Shown here: one piece after another, positions 63,332 through 64,000 of the stretch | How positions within the stretch are numbered: position 1 is the stretch's first letter | Layout: each line of letters begins with the position of its first letter | Position numbers and translations under genes: made by a program | Source of the DNA: Litoribacillus peritrichatus | Lineage (GTDB): Bacteria > Pseudomonadota > Gammaproteobacteria > Pseudomonadales > Litoribrevibacteraceae | Direction: 5' to 3' | NCBI RefSeq assembly: GCF_039537985.1 | Contig: NZ_BAABBN010000007.1 | Coordinates: 806,001 to 870,000 of the forward strand | Length of the DNA: 64,000 nt | Notes under the pieces: generated by a model | Told to the model about the DNA's origin: nothing | Database searches by the model: none | The model's input: only the letters and a program-made list of their open reading frames with translations

Positions 63332-63982
63332 TTATGCCATCGAAGCAGATGAAAATGCACTGTAGATCAGGGCATAGTGGAAACCGCCACCGATCAACAC
63401 CATGACATGGAATAACTCATGAAAGCTGAAGATACCAGGCATCATTAACGGCTTTTTGGTGGCGTAAAAAATAGCGCCCATCGTAAATGCGATGCCGCCT
63501 GCGAACAGCAACCAAGCCTGATCTTCCGTCATGATTTCCAGTACTTGTTGCATCGGGAACACCAGCATCCAGCCCATGGTTAAAAAGATCAGGGCGTAAA
63601 TCATGCGGGGTGCCCGGGGGAAGAATATTTGAGAAATGGCTCCGAAGCCGACTAAGCCCCACTGGATGGCGATCATAGGTAAGCGCCAGTCATCGTCCAT
63701 AAAAAAGTAACATATAGGGGTGTAGGAACCGGCAATCATAAAGAAAATGGCAAGGCGATCCATTTTTCGCCAGAACGACAGCTCGTTCTCTTTCTTTTTA
63801 AACATGTGGTAGAGGGAGCTGGCAGAAAATAAAAACACAACGGACAAACCGTAAACCAATGCGGTGATCAGCATGGAAGCAGATCCGGCAGCTTCGCGAA
63901 CGAGAAAGATAGTACCCACAACAGCGGCAATGGCACCGGCAAGATGAGAGTAAAAATTAAAGGCTTCGTGAGATTTGACCAC
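63332..63982 (-). CDS. trhA: Hemolysin III / TrhA family membrane protein
   Basis: 216 residues from a GTG start with AGAGG upstream. Seven hydrophobic helices with family motifs: SSLYHMF (after helix 2), AGSYTPICYFF, and the C-terminal FHELFHVMVLIGGGFHY containing conserved His pair. Despite its name, TrhA is a membrane homeostasis protein controlling lipid fluidity in E. coli. Co-linear with the adjacent hydrolase. Confidence 0.88.
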   Translation of the reverse strand: MVKSHEAFNFYSHLAGAIAAVVGTIFLVREAAGSASMLITALVYGLSVVFLFSASSLYHMFKKKENELSFWRKMDRLAIFFMIAGSYTPICYFFMDDDWRLPMIAIQWGLVGFGAISQIFFPRAPRMIYALIFLTMGWMLVFPMQQVLEIMTEDQAWLLFAGGIAFTMGAIFYATKKPLMMPGIFSFHELFHVMVLIGGGFHYALIYSAFSSASMA

Positions 63983-64000
63983 AGGGGTTTCCTCTTCCGT

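Noticed and set aside
1..64000. CRISPR array, prophage or complete IS
   Set aside because: No regularly spaced repeats with spacers, no phage structural genes and no complete transposase with ends were found.

Overview
The window reads as chromosome of a marine-type gammaproteobacterium, closest in flavour to the Oceanospirillales/Pseudomonas side. The evidence is a CreBCD locus, an Aot/His-type basic amino acid transport operon that carries an AstE-type desuccinylase, a mutY-yggX pair, FMN-, PLP- and GST-type accessory enzymes, many marine-style lipid hydrolases, and moderate GC content. Genes are densely packed and both strands are used throughout. No rRNA, CRISPR array, integrase or complete insertion sequence was found. 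One short, decayed ISAs1-type transposase remnant lies near 58.0 kb.

Layout. 0-10.4 kb: the 3' part of a sterol-desaturase-type hydroxylase, small membrane genes, an M48 protease, a lipoprotein followed by creB-creC-creD, a VanZ-like protein, a MAPEG protein and rsuA. 10.5-17.4 kb: a large VIT/VWA surface protein with a GlyGly-CTERM-like tail, a class V aminotransferase and a 1028-residue M4-type metalloprotease lipoprotein. 17.4-20.3 kb: an unusual minus-strand cassette of a lipase-like protein with a complete apparent Ser/Asp/His triad, followed by two tandem paralogues that look like immunity genes. 20.5-29.1 kb: GST/LysR, patatin, SDR/TetR, alpha/beta hydrolase, and a PPOX/MocR divergent pair. 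29.1-36.0 kb: sensing genes (two solute-binding proteins, a chemoreceptor, a PAS protein, a CHASE2 cyclase and a FecR protein). 36.1-40.4 kb: the basic amino acid ABC operon plus astE. 40.9-47.8 kb: an alpha-dioxygenase-type haem peroxidase with an AraC and a MalT/LuxR-type regulator. 48.4-53.5 kb: a secreted protein, a two-component system and a porin-like barrel in one operon, plus an EAL protein. 53.7-55.5 kb: two tandem tRNA-Phe genes, yggX and mutY. 55.5-58.5 kb: an AT-rich accessory patch with a glycine-zipper toxin-like gene, a small partner gene and the IS remnant. 58.5-60.9 kb: an RNA-repair pair (RNA ligase and HD-Pnk) followed by a membrane protein. 60.9-64 kb: two lipid hydrolases and a HlyIII/TrhA membrane protein.

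The most unusual parts are the two toxin/immunity-like loci (17.4-20.3 kb and 56.2-57.8 kb), the RNA-repair operon, the alpha-dioxygenase locus with its own regulators, a 45-nt near-perfect hairpin against the creD ribosome binding site, and several paired palindromes in divergent promoter regions that look like autoregulatory operators. All function calls come from reading the sequence only. No database search was run.
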